From: Plenodomus lindquistii
Taxonomy: Eukaryota; Ascomycota; Dothideomycetes; Pleosporales; Leptosphaeriaceae
Direction of reading: 5' to 3'
Assembly: GCA_025504975.1 (NCBI GenBank)
Contig: JANUWI010000005.1
Span: 2,232,001 to 2,296,000 of the forward strand
Length of the DNA stretch: 64,000 nt
Position 1 is the first letter of the stretch. Every line of letters begins with the position of its first letter. Shown here one piece after another: positions 55,180 through 64,000 of this stretch. Below the pieces are notes generated by a model. It worked only from the letters and a program-made list of their open reading frames with translations, was not told the DNA's origin and did no database searches. A program made the translations under genes and the position numbers.

Positions 55180-57454
55180 ATGTCGACCTTCCAGGCTGTC
55201 AATACGACGCTGACGGTCCCGGATCCGTTGCCAGGACGCGCTGGAGATGAGACCACACCAACTACGCCACGACCCAACAGCAGATTCTTTACCGAATCCA
55301 AACGAGGAGACGAAGCCCGCATCGAGGATGCATCGGCAAAGACCCCCACGCGTAACAGCTTCGCTGCCGGTCTTGCTGGCCAGCGACCACTCCCTTCGTC
55401 GCCCTTCACATCGTCCCGCGAACTCAGCGAAACACCATCGAACAAGAGCGAACAAAGCCTGAAAAACCACTCGCATCGGTCGACGCAATCGGTGGCTTCT
55501 ACCCAAGATGTGCAAATGGGGGAAGGCGAGGACGACGACAAGGATGATTCCGACAACGACAGTGTGACGAGCGACACGAACAGGCCCTCCAAGAAAAAGA
55601 AAGGGCAGCGGTTCTTCTGTACAGAGTTTCCACCCTGTAACTTGAGTTTTACTCGAAGCGAGCATCTAGCGCGGCACATACGGTATGGAGTTTACAGCGA
55701 TACCAAGGACGCCGCTAACACTGTACAGAAAACACACAGGCGAACGGCCCTTCCAGTGTCACTGCTCCCGTCGATTTTCAAGGCTAGACAATCTCCGTCA
55801 ACATGCTCAGACCGTCCATGTCAACGAAGACATTCCAGCAGAATCGCTCGCTGCGACCGGTACCCGGTTTCAACGACAGATCCGGACTGATCGTGTGAGG
55901 CCCCCAGGGAACCGCTCTCGGGCGAACACCCTTGGCAGCACAGGTGGCCATAGTCGCGGTCATAGCAGGAACTTGTCGTCGTCAAGCATCACGTCCACCA
56001 TGTCGAGCATGAGCGTTCTCCAGTCTCCCGATGCACGACGTCGACCACCACCGCTTGCTATGGCCAGCGATAGTGGGGCAAGAGCACGCTTAACTCTGAG
56101 TACCATGGAGGCCTACAATCCACCTCTGATGGGCAGTCCTGGGCCGCAAATTGTAGAGTATGATGCCCAGTCTAACGCACCGACAACACCGCAATCCGCC
56201 TCCATTCCCATGGCCAGCAGTCCTGTGCGGTTCGGGCCTGTCATGCAGTCGCCTGCATCCACATCGTCCAGGCCAGTCTCTTGGGCAGGTCCACCACCCC
56301 CTGGAAGACGTTTGTCGACCTCGTCAAACAGCAACCCCTTCTCTGGTCCTCCAGGTCAGGGCCCTCCCGCGTACATGACCCCACTGCAATCATCTGCAGC
56401 GCCAACTTTCTCTGGGCAAAGTAGTGTATATGCAAGCCCTACTGCTTCGAACTTCTCGGAATCAAGGAAGGAGTCCAACGCTGACGCGGACTGGAGAAGA
56501 CGTACATGGCATCCCAGCACGTACACTGGCCCCCGACCAGCAACAAGTGGACTCGGTTATCATCAGACCCCAGATGCCCCAGGACCTTCATACACGTCTC
56601 AGCCTGCGGCTTCCCAGACCACCCGGCTGCCTGGCATAGAAAGCTTTGACTACGCGCCCCCTCCACCTTCTCTTCCTCGCCGCCAGCCAAGTCCGATGCA
56701 AATAGACGCGCCTGCACGACCTCTTACATATCACCCACCAAGCTCTTCGCACGGACCCGTTAGAGGTCATCAAAAACGTACGAGTATCTCATGGGAAATT
56801 GATCGCTTGAAGATTGGCAGTCCGAATGCTCCGCGAGAACAATGGGGCCAATACTCTGGAAGCCCTGTACAGCCCAACAATGGTCGGCCTACGACGGCGC
56901 CTCACAGCTACTTCAATAGTCAACGACAGCCCATGAGCGCTCCCCAGCCAATTCAGATTCCGAGTCTGGGTTCACCGAGAAATTCGCAGGAGCAACCAAC
57001 GACGCCTCGCAAGAATAAACGCCAAGCATGGTACAATGGTCCACTTGCTCAGCCGCAGCGAGTATTGCAGCGGACTTCTCCCGAAGACTCCAGCAGCAGT
57101 GAAGGGATTCCAACACCTGGCACTGCCAACGAACACCATCCGGCCATTATGCACAGCAACGGCTACGTAGAGGCCCAAGCTGTTGGTCCCTCACCCGAAG
57201 AACACAAGCGTACTCACTCGGCGTCAATCATGGAAAGACCACATCCGCTGAACCCTCCACAATCTCCACAGTATCAGCATTTTCATAGCCACAGTCTATC
57301 TGGCTCCAGCTATCGCCCGCAGCGGGAGCCAGAAAGGGGTCCGGCCTCATTTGACCAAGCTTCGTCTCAGACTGGCGGTAACGATATGAGGCGTCTAGAA
57401 GCACTTGTTGCAGTTGCCACTGGCGAGCAGCAAGCCGTGGAGAATCGCTCGTGA
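55180..57454 (+). CDS. C2H2 zinc-finger transcription factor
   Basis: Exons 55180-55682 and 55729-57454 give 742 residues. The 46-nt intron (GTATGG donor, GTACAG acceptor, GCTAACA branch) lies inside the finger region and joins LARHIR to KHTGERPF. Finger 1 (about residues 146-171) is C-x5-C-x12-H-x3-H; finger 2 (about 175-197) is C-x1-C-x12-H-x4-H, with FSRLDNLRQHAQTVH. Before the fingers are an acidic cluster (GEGEDDDKDDSDND) and a basic KKKKG nuclear-localisation-like stretch. The remaining 540 residues are P/S/Q-rich, as in fungal activators. The TGERPF linker marks a classic DNA-binding pair. The family is familiar in Pezizomycotina, but I do not know a characterised member, so no symbol is given. 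Start is the ATG after an in-frame GTG at 55165. Confidence 0.88.
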
Positions 57455-58323
57455 ACTTGCACACATACTGCCCATTTTGTGTCAGTTGCGAACTGACGTT
57501 GTTACGAACTAGACCATCACCGCTCGCCCCACGTCGCCAATTTTGCAAACGATGTTACGGCCGCTATTATTATTACGAATCTCTTTTTGTCCAGCGCAAT
57601 GACATGCATACATGAGCTGGCTAAGCACCATACGAACTACAGTCTTTTGGTCTCATTTGTCCGCCGCTGGTGAGGGCTCTAGTTGCCGCTTTCGATGATA
57701 CCCATCCATCAGAGCTCCTGCTCGACACCTCTTGGCGCATGCCTATTCCGTACCTGTCATTGTTACGTAACGTCTTGAGTTTGTGCGTATTGTTCTTTCG
57801 CTTGACTCTTTTAGGGATATACCAAATCGATTGATAGCTGTTGTCTCGGTTCCTGGCGTTTGCGGTTTGCTTTGTTGGTTTGGTCATTTGAGCGTGTGAA
57901 TTTGAGGAGTCAATTATTTTTTGGCTCGGTTGGGCCTTGTGGAGAAGAATGGGTAATGGTGAGATGGTGCTCTGGCGGGTCAATAGCGGTCTTTGGACTT
58001 TTTCATAGCGCTTGTATGCAAATGATGCCATCAGATATATGCACCTGCATCGTAAATCTCCAGGCCTGCATCTGCTAATTGTACCCTTGATTGATACAAT
58101 GCACGTTTAGAGAGTCTCACCCAGTAGGGCAGTCGCTGTGGCAACGGGGGAAAGCGCGGTTCAGGGTCCATTCGCCTGCATCGACCCCGCTACTTTCACA
58201 ACACACAGACGACCGTGCATCTACGATACGCGCCACGTCTTTCGACGACCCTCCTCTCCACAACCCTGGCTCGTTCTTCTCTTTCCTGTTCTATTCGTGT
58301 TTTGTGATACCCCTACCGACGCC
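57455..58323. other. Intergenic, promoter of BUB1
   Basis: 869 nt. A 136-codon minus frame at 58031-57621 is basic and N/K-rich without family features and is regarded as chance. Nothing else is recognised. Confidence 0.5.
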
Positions 58324-61300
58324 ATGGGTTCCGACGACTTGATTGACTTTGAGATAATCGAGAACCAGAAGGAAAACATACAATCACTACCCAGTGGACG
58401 GTCCGCAAAGGCCCTGGCACAACTCTTCACACCGCCGCTTACCTCAGCCGCGGGCCAGACGCCGTCGCCGTCGCAGACACAGGATGCGAACAGCGCAGTG
58501 CGGCTGCAGTTTGAGAAGGAGCTCATGGCCATTGACGAGTCGGACGACCCGCTGGATGTCTACGACCGCTACGTCAAGTGGACGCTAGACGCCTATCCCT
58601 CGGCCCAAAACACACCGCAGTCGCAGCTCTGCACTCTGCTGGAGCGCGCCACCAAAGCCTTCCAGTCGTCGCCCCAGTACAAGAACGATGCGCGCTACCT
58701 CAAGCTCTGGCTACACTACATCCGATTCTTTGCTGATGCGCCACGGGAGATCTTCGCGTATCTTGCGCGCCACAGCATCGGCGAAGGCCTTGCGCTCTAC
58801 TACGAAGAGTTTGCGGCTTGGCTGGAGTCGGCAGGCCGCTTTACACAGGCAGAGGAGATTTACAATCTAGGCATCGAGCGCAACGCCCGCCCAGTTGAGC
58901 GCCTGGTCCGCAAATATGGAGAGTTTCAGCACAGGGTCGAAAGCCGCACACAAGAGGTCCCAGAGCCCACCAGCCCAGCCTTGCCCGCAGTTCGCCCTGC
59001 ACTCGCAGCCAAAGTCGATCCATTTGCGCTTGCGTCGCCAGCGCCTGCTGCACAAACACAGAGCCAACCAAAGCCAGCGAGTGGCTCATCTCGGTCAGGG
59101 AAGCCTAAACTGGCCATCTTCTCAGACGGGGACGAGCCCGCACGAACATCGTCGAGTGGAAGCCAGGAAGGATGGGATAACATTGGCTCACTGGCAGATC
59201 GCAAGAAGGAAAACACAACAGAGGCGCGGCCCTGGGCTGGCGAAACACTGAAAGTGGGAAAGAAGAACACAGGTCTTGGCAAGATGATGATCTTCAAGGA
59301 TGAGGTGAGTTGATCCGGCCCGCTTTCTCCCCTCCATATATTTACGATCACAGGACTAATTGGTTGGCGTTTGCCTCATATGTATTCAGACCAAATCAAA
59401 TCCTCAAAATGAGACCACTCCATCATCTTCCCACCCGCTACGTGACCACCAACAGGCTGTTAACCCCAGGACCGGCCGACTGGAAGTTGTATTCGTGGAT
59501 CTGGCGAGTGTATATCCTAATCTTGAGAAGCCCATGTCAGAAGAGTATTCATTCGAGGAACTGCGAGCTAGACATCGAGGATGGCTTAATCATGACTGGG
59601 ACAGCGTTCGCCGGGGGGAGCGTGATGAGGCAAAGAGAGCAGCGAGAACCGCCTCTATAGCAGAGCGATCGGAGAATCAGTCGTCGCCGTTAGAAATATT
59701 GCGCGACACGGAGGAGGCACCCAAACCCAAGGTGTCGCCACTGGCAATTCTACGCGATGCTGAAGAGCCACCAGCGGAATCGAAGCCTCTCACACTGCAG
59801 CCAAAGACCAAGGCAGCTCCACTTGCAATTTTACGAGACACAGAAGAGGTCGCCAAACCCAAGACTTCGCCACTGACAGTCCTACGCGATAGCGAGGAGG
59901 CGCTTAAGCCCAAGACAGCACCACTAGCAGTATTAAGGGATACTGAGGAGGTACCCAAACCCAAGGATTCGCAATTGACAATCATGCGGGACACAGAAGA
60001 CGCATCAAAGCCTAAGACGTCGCCACTGACAATTCTACGAGATACTGAAGAGGCACCAAAGCCGCGGACTGTGCCCCTAAAAGGCAGCGTTGATGATGCC
60101 AACGACGAGAATGTGCCACCGTCTCAAGCCGAAATTGACAAAGCAAAAGCTGCACGAAGAGCCAGGCGGGAAGAGAAGGCTAATAGGACGAGGAAAATCA
60201 AAGTCATGGAGACCAAAGAAGTTCGCGGAGAAACCCAAACGAGTGAGTGATGAAATAGCAGGAACCACATGCGTTACTGACTTTTAATAGTCCAAACAAA
60301 CCTTGATTCTCCTGTCAAACCAAAGATTCGACGGAAGAAGACTGGTCCAGAGGCAACAATGACGCTCCATACAAAAGAGGCAATGGATGAGATATATGGT
60401 ATCTTCAATCAGCCACTTAAGGCAGCTGAAGAGGATCCTTCGGAGGTTCAAAGTGCCGAAGAAAGCAGTGAGGAGGATGACGATGACTATACCAGTGCAG
60501 GTGAAAGCACTGGAACAGGGCGGATGTCGGGCGCTAACAGTGAATTCGGAGACGAGACAACGGCTGGAGATTTCACGCTCGGTACAAGAGTCCTCGATAC
60601 CGAGATTGATGGTGAAGGATCTGATGAAGGATCTGATGGTGAAGGGTCCGACGCTGATGGGACTGATGCTGATGACACTGACGGGAAGAGCGTTGTCTCG
60701 GCCTGGTCAGACTTTACAGAAAGCAAACACGTGCCCAAGGGAGATCCACAAGACGGCTCTGACGAAGAGTCTGAGCACTCTGACGGAGACTCTTTCAACC
60801 AAACTACGCGAACACATGTTCAAACAGAAGCACAAGACGATTCTGATCCTGATCTCGTTACTCCTACTTCTCCAGGAGCTCCACGCTCACTACCGACTCG
60901 CTTTGTTCCCGTACCCCCGGAAGACTACGAGCACTCTATGCGTCCATATCGGGATCCAGTGCAGGCGGCTAATAATCGCCTTCCGTTCATGACCCCCATT
61001 GTGGAGAAGACCGAGTCGTCCCTCGGCTTCGCCACTGCTCAGGCACAGAAAGACTACTTTACAGCCAAAACCCCATCGCGTTCAAGAGGAGCTCCGGTGA
61101 TACTTGAAGATGATGGTGAGCCTTGCAGTAGCCCTTTCTCTGACCTCCTTGGTCAAGTTATTGATGGTCCAGGCAAAGTTGCTAAGCTCACCTTGATAGA
61201 CGCGAAACCTGCCCCTCTAAAAGATGACGTCGAAGAGCCTATAAGGAAGCCTTTGGGTGTGAAAGAGGCCCCAGCTGAGCCGGTCAAACCCAACGGTCCC

Positions 61301-62560
61301 ATCATTCTCGACGCGCAGTGCAATCCCGTCGATGAGACAATCCGCAAGACCATCTTACAAGAGATCCAACCACCGCTCGATAATTACGATGGGTACTATG
61401 CTGACACAGAGCAAAGCTATGGGAAAGGCGCTGAGATACGCAAATACACAAAAGCCGTATCAAAGCTCAAGCAAAACGCCAACGACAAGACCATGACGAA
61501 TCTGACGCTCTGTCCGACTCTCAAATTCCCAACAACAAAACGCACATACACTGTTAAACGCGAACTCGGCAAGGGCGCGTTCGCTCCCGTCTATCTTGTT
61601 GAAAGTCAAGATCTGTCAGACGATGACAACGACGAAGAAGATGAGAACGTTCCTGGACAACTGCACACCCGCAAACGTCTCGAGGCTATCAAAATGGAAG
61701 ATCCACCCACACCCTGGGAATTCTACATGATGCGCTGCGCCAGCACCCGCCTAGGCACTTCGCGCGCCGCAACTTCTATAGTGCGCGCCCACGAAATGCA
61801 CGTCTTCCGCGACGAGTGCTACCTAGTGGAAGACTACCGAGACCAAGGCACACTCCTCGATCTCGTGAACCTCGCGCGCGCAGAGAACGGCGTCATGGAC
61901 GAACAACTCGCCATGTTCTTCACCATCGAACTATTCCGAACCGTCGAAGCACTCCACGCCCAAGGCGTCATCCACGGGGACCTCAAAGCCGACAACATCC
62001 TCGTGCGCTTCGACGCCCTACCCAAAGACTGCACCTGGTCCGCCGAGTACTCTCGCGACGGCACCAACGGTTGGGCCGCCAAAGGCATCAGCCTCATTGA
62101 TTTCGGCCGGGGCATCGACATGCGCGCCTTCACACCCGCCGTGCAATTCATAGCCGACTGGCCCACGACGGACGCCGACTGCGCCGAGATGCGCGAACTC
62201 CGGCCCTGGACCTACCAAATCGACTACCATGGTCTCGCGGGCATCATCCACAACCTCCTGTTTGGCAAATACATTAGCACTGTTGCCGAGAAGAACACTA
62301 CTCTGGGAGCTGCAAAGACGTACAAGATTAAAGAGAGTCTGAAGAGGTATTGGCAGACGGAGATTTGGGCCGATGCGTTGGATTTGCTGCTTAATCCGTT
62401 GGGGAGAGTGGGTGGTGAGGAGGGCGGCAGGATGCCCGTTTTGAGGGGGATGAGGAGCGTGAGGGAGAGGATGGAGGAGTGGCTGGAGGGGAACTGTGAG
62501 AAGGGGGTTGGGTTGAGGGCGGCGGTTAGGAGGATGGAGGAGGCTGTGAAGAGGAAGTGA
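58324..62560 (+). CDS. BUB1: Spindle-checkpoint protein kinase Bub1 (Mad3/Bub1 family)
   Basis: Spindle assembly checkpoint kinase acting at kinetochores. Exons 58324-59304, 59390-60242 and 60291-62560 give 1367 residues. The N-terminus has a KEN box (16-18), then the Mad3/Bub1 homology region (LQFEKELMAI, DPLDVYDRYVKWTLDAYP, YLKLWLHYIRFFADAPREIF, YYEEFAAWLES), and a second KEN box (295-297). MSEEYSFEELRARHRGWL resembles the Mad3/Bub1 region II. Next come seven copies of a 17-residue repeat, a lysine/arginine patch, and a long acidic region. The C-terminal kinase domain has GKGAFAPVY (P loop), AIKME, HGDLKADN (catalytic loop, Asp retained) and IDFGRG (DFG). Both introns are GT-AG. The KEN boxes and active-site residues suggest one gene supplying both Mad3- and Bub1-type functions, which is common in filamentous fungi; the inference depends on absence of a separate Mad3. 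Confidence 0.94.
59684..60070 (+). repeat. Tandem 51-nt repeat in BUB1 (17-residue units)
   Basis: Seven in-frame copies with consensus close to SPLTILRDTEEAPKPKT. Unit 2 carries a 10-residue insertion; the others are exactly 17 residues. Nucleotide divergence between units is moderate, so the array is not a recent slippage product. Confidence 0.9.
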
Positions 62561-62769
62561 AGGTATGAAGGGTTTTGGAGTTTTGGGGGGCTGCAATAAT
62601 GGTGTTGTTGGGTGGGTGCGTTGCATTTGCGGGGCGTTTGTTGGTGGAGTGTTGTGTGTGTTTTGGATACATGATAGATGAGTGATGCGAGATGACGGTT
62701 TTCACGAAATGTATGAGCAGTGATGATTCTGATTGAGGCTCTTTCAAAAGTAACGTTGATTGTAATTAA

Positions 62770-64000
62770 TTATCGGATAGTACACATTCGAAACATCTCA
62801 CCTACTCGAGACCATGCATCTACGTGGATCTGTCCAACGGCTACTCTCTCGTATGCTGCACTCACGGGACGAGCAAGCATGACGTTGTACGTGCACCACT
62901 CTCTATCTGCAAACGATTGATCGAATAACCTCTCTTCGGATCTATCCCCGTCCTCTTGAAGATGTGCGATAAGCGGACCGTGAATCGCCAGACTATTGTT
63001 CGACTTCCAAGTGGACAGCTGGAGAAGCAGAAGACCATGTCGTTCATCTTGCTCTGCGCACCCAATCAGTATTCCACAGCGTCTACCGTCCTCATCGAAG
63101 ATATAGCACGAGTCCGTCGAGACAAGACTACTTTCAAATGGATCGAGAAGGCCCATGCCGGTCTTCATCAACTTGAAGCCTTGCAGCTCAACGCTCATAC
63201 ATTCAAGTCTCAATTCGCCAGCTATGTCCACGCTTTTCAATCCTAGCGGTTTGAACAACAGCCCCACCGGTCTATGTCCCGGGCGCACCATATCCGTGTA
63301 GCGAACCCGACCAATCCAGCCCGCCCAGCTCCAGCTAGGTTGCCGGGAGGCCGTGACTCGGCGCTCAACGGTCGTAATCGGAGTCCAGAGCAGTGCGAGA
63401 TCCAAGAGAGGAATCGGTAAGCCAGACGCAAACGCCCAGTCAAACATAGTGGACAGCTCGGTCTGAATGCCCGTGAACGCGTTGATGATGTCGTCAGGCC
63501 AGCCCATGCGTTTAGTAGTGTACTCGACGACGATCTGCTCGTACCAGCGAAATTCGTCGAAGGGGCTGTACGTATCTGTTTGTGATCTGAGCTGTGCGCT
63601 GTACTGACGCATGTTCTCTAGGGTGTAGAAGTTTGTGTCGTCGGGACCGCACCGGTCTTCGCATAGCAAGTGTTGTTTGCAGTGGAAGTAGACTTGTTCG
63701 TCGACGAAGATGATGCTTCTGTTTGACAGCAGGCGCTCCTGGAATGTCCAGGCGCGTGTGTTGTATACGCAATCTTCGGTGTCGTAGTTATATGTTTTCA
63801 TCATTTGGTCGAGGATTGATCGCTCGGTGATGTGGAGTCCAGGGCAGATGTACAACGCTTGGTTATTGCGGGCCGTGGGTGGGATGCCCGGTAGCCCAGC
63901 GTCGGCAGACTGTCCGCTCAGAGAGACAATGGTTGCGACGGCCCTACTGTATATTGAGCACATCTGGGCAATGGCTTTGGCCTTGTTGACTTTGTCGTCC
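62770..64000 (-). CDS. Heterokaryon-incompatibility (HET) domain protein, 5' truncated
   Basis: C-terminal about 410 residues of a HET-domain protein; the gene enters from the right edge and its start is outside. The visible part begins in the HET domain: KVNKAKAIAQMCSIYSRA is the usual region after the catalytic-like core, and YNTRAWTFQERLLSNRSIIF is the family RxWTxQE motif. The remaining part (YEQIVVEYTTKRMGWPDDIINAFTGI, then PSWSWAGWIG) matches the common post-domain region of fungal HET proteins. HET genes control vegetative incompatibility cell death between unlike strains, and most paralogues are uncharacterised. No intron or stop interrupts it. Tail to tail with BUB1, 209 nt between stops. 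Confidence 0.9.
   Translation of the reverse strand, partial: DDKVNKAKAIAQMCSIYSRAVATIVSLSGQSADAGLPGIPPTARNNQALYICPGLHITERSILDQMMKTYNYDTEDCVYNTRAWTFQERLLSNRSIIFVDEQVYFHCKQHLLCEDRCGPDDTNFYTLENMRQYSAQLRSQTDTYSPFDEFRWYEQIVVEYTTKRMGWPDDIINAFTGIQTELSTMFDWAFASGLPIPLLDLALLWTPITTVERRVTASRQPSWSWAGWIGRVRYTDMVRPGHRPVGLLFKPLGLKSVDIAGELRLECMSVELQGFKLMKTGMGLLDPFESSLVSTDSCYIFDEDGRRCGILIGCAEQDERHGLLLLQLSTWKSNNSLAIHGPLIAHLQEDGDRSEERLFDQSFADREWCTYNVMLARPVSAAYERVAVGQIHVDAWSRVGEMFRMCTIR

Noticed and set aside
57621..58031. 136-codon minus-strand frame between the C2H2 gene and BUB1
   Set aside because: Composition is biased, with no domain or plausible start context; chance frame in AT-rich intergenic DNA is more likely.
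1..64000. Transposons, rRNA genes, CRISPR arrays, secondary-metabolite backbone genes
   Set aside because: None was seen: no reverse transcriptase, transposase, PKS/NRPS motif, 5S-like gene or regular repeat-spacer array was recognised on either strand.

Overview
The window is nuclear DNA of a filamentous ascomycete. Genes are split by short introns (about 46-150 nt) with GTANGT-type donors and CTAAC/CTGAC-like branch sites. The gene set (Ssr4 of SWI/SNF-RSC, HET-domain protein, two-component hybrid histidine kinase, eisosome Pil1-type protein, secreted large-subunit catalase, 2EXR and amidoligase remnants) is typical of Pezizomycotina. Protein style and gene content suggest a dothideomycete, probably Pleosporales; that placement is inference, since no marker was compared.

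Layout. 0-9 kb: 3' end of a mitochondrial NAD(P) transhydrogenase, an F-box gene, a membrane acyltransferase and SSR4. 9-15.3 kb is gene-poor and AT-richer. It holds two degraded genes, each cut by a TAG where a Trp codon is expected (a 2EXR-domain gene and a fungal amidoligase), and an intron-containing tRNA-Ala(AGC). 15.3-21 kb: a gamma-glutamylcyclotransferase-like gene, allantoicase and an ankyrin+DIL-domain gene. The ankyrin/DIL gene shares an 888-nt divergent promoter region with a 2422-residue hybrid histidine kinase (pseudokinase, AAA ATPase, GAF, HisKA, HATPase, receiver) at 21.7-29.4 kb. 31-41 kb: small and low-complexity genes, an alpha/beta hydrolase, a soluble cytochrome b5 and a coiled-coil protein. 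42-51.5 kb: secreted catalase, eisosome protein and COPII SEC24. 51.5-55.2 kb: a gene-poor stretch containing an unusual tRNA-Cys(GCA) gene. 55-64 kb: a C2H2 transcription factor, the checkpoint kinase BUB1 with a tandem 17-residue repeat block, and a HET-domain gene running off the right edge.

Most genes are unrelated housekeeping neighbours; I see no secondary-metabolite cluster, intact transposon or CRISPR. The most unusual element is the tRNA-Cys gene. It folds into a good cloverleaf with the Cys-type U73 only if a 51-nt GT...AG segment inside the D arm and 9 nt in the anticodon loop are removed. Also notable are three introns that fit only as GC-AG introns with a GCAAGT donor, a start codon that may be split by an intron in the eisosome gene, and the BUB1 repeats. 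All exon boundaries were read by eye from frame continuity, splice motifs and recalled family conservation; no alignment or search was run.
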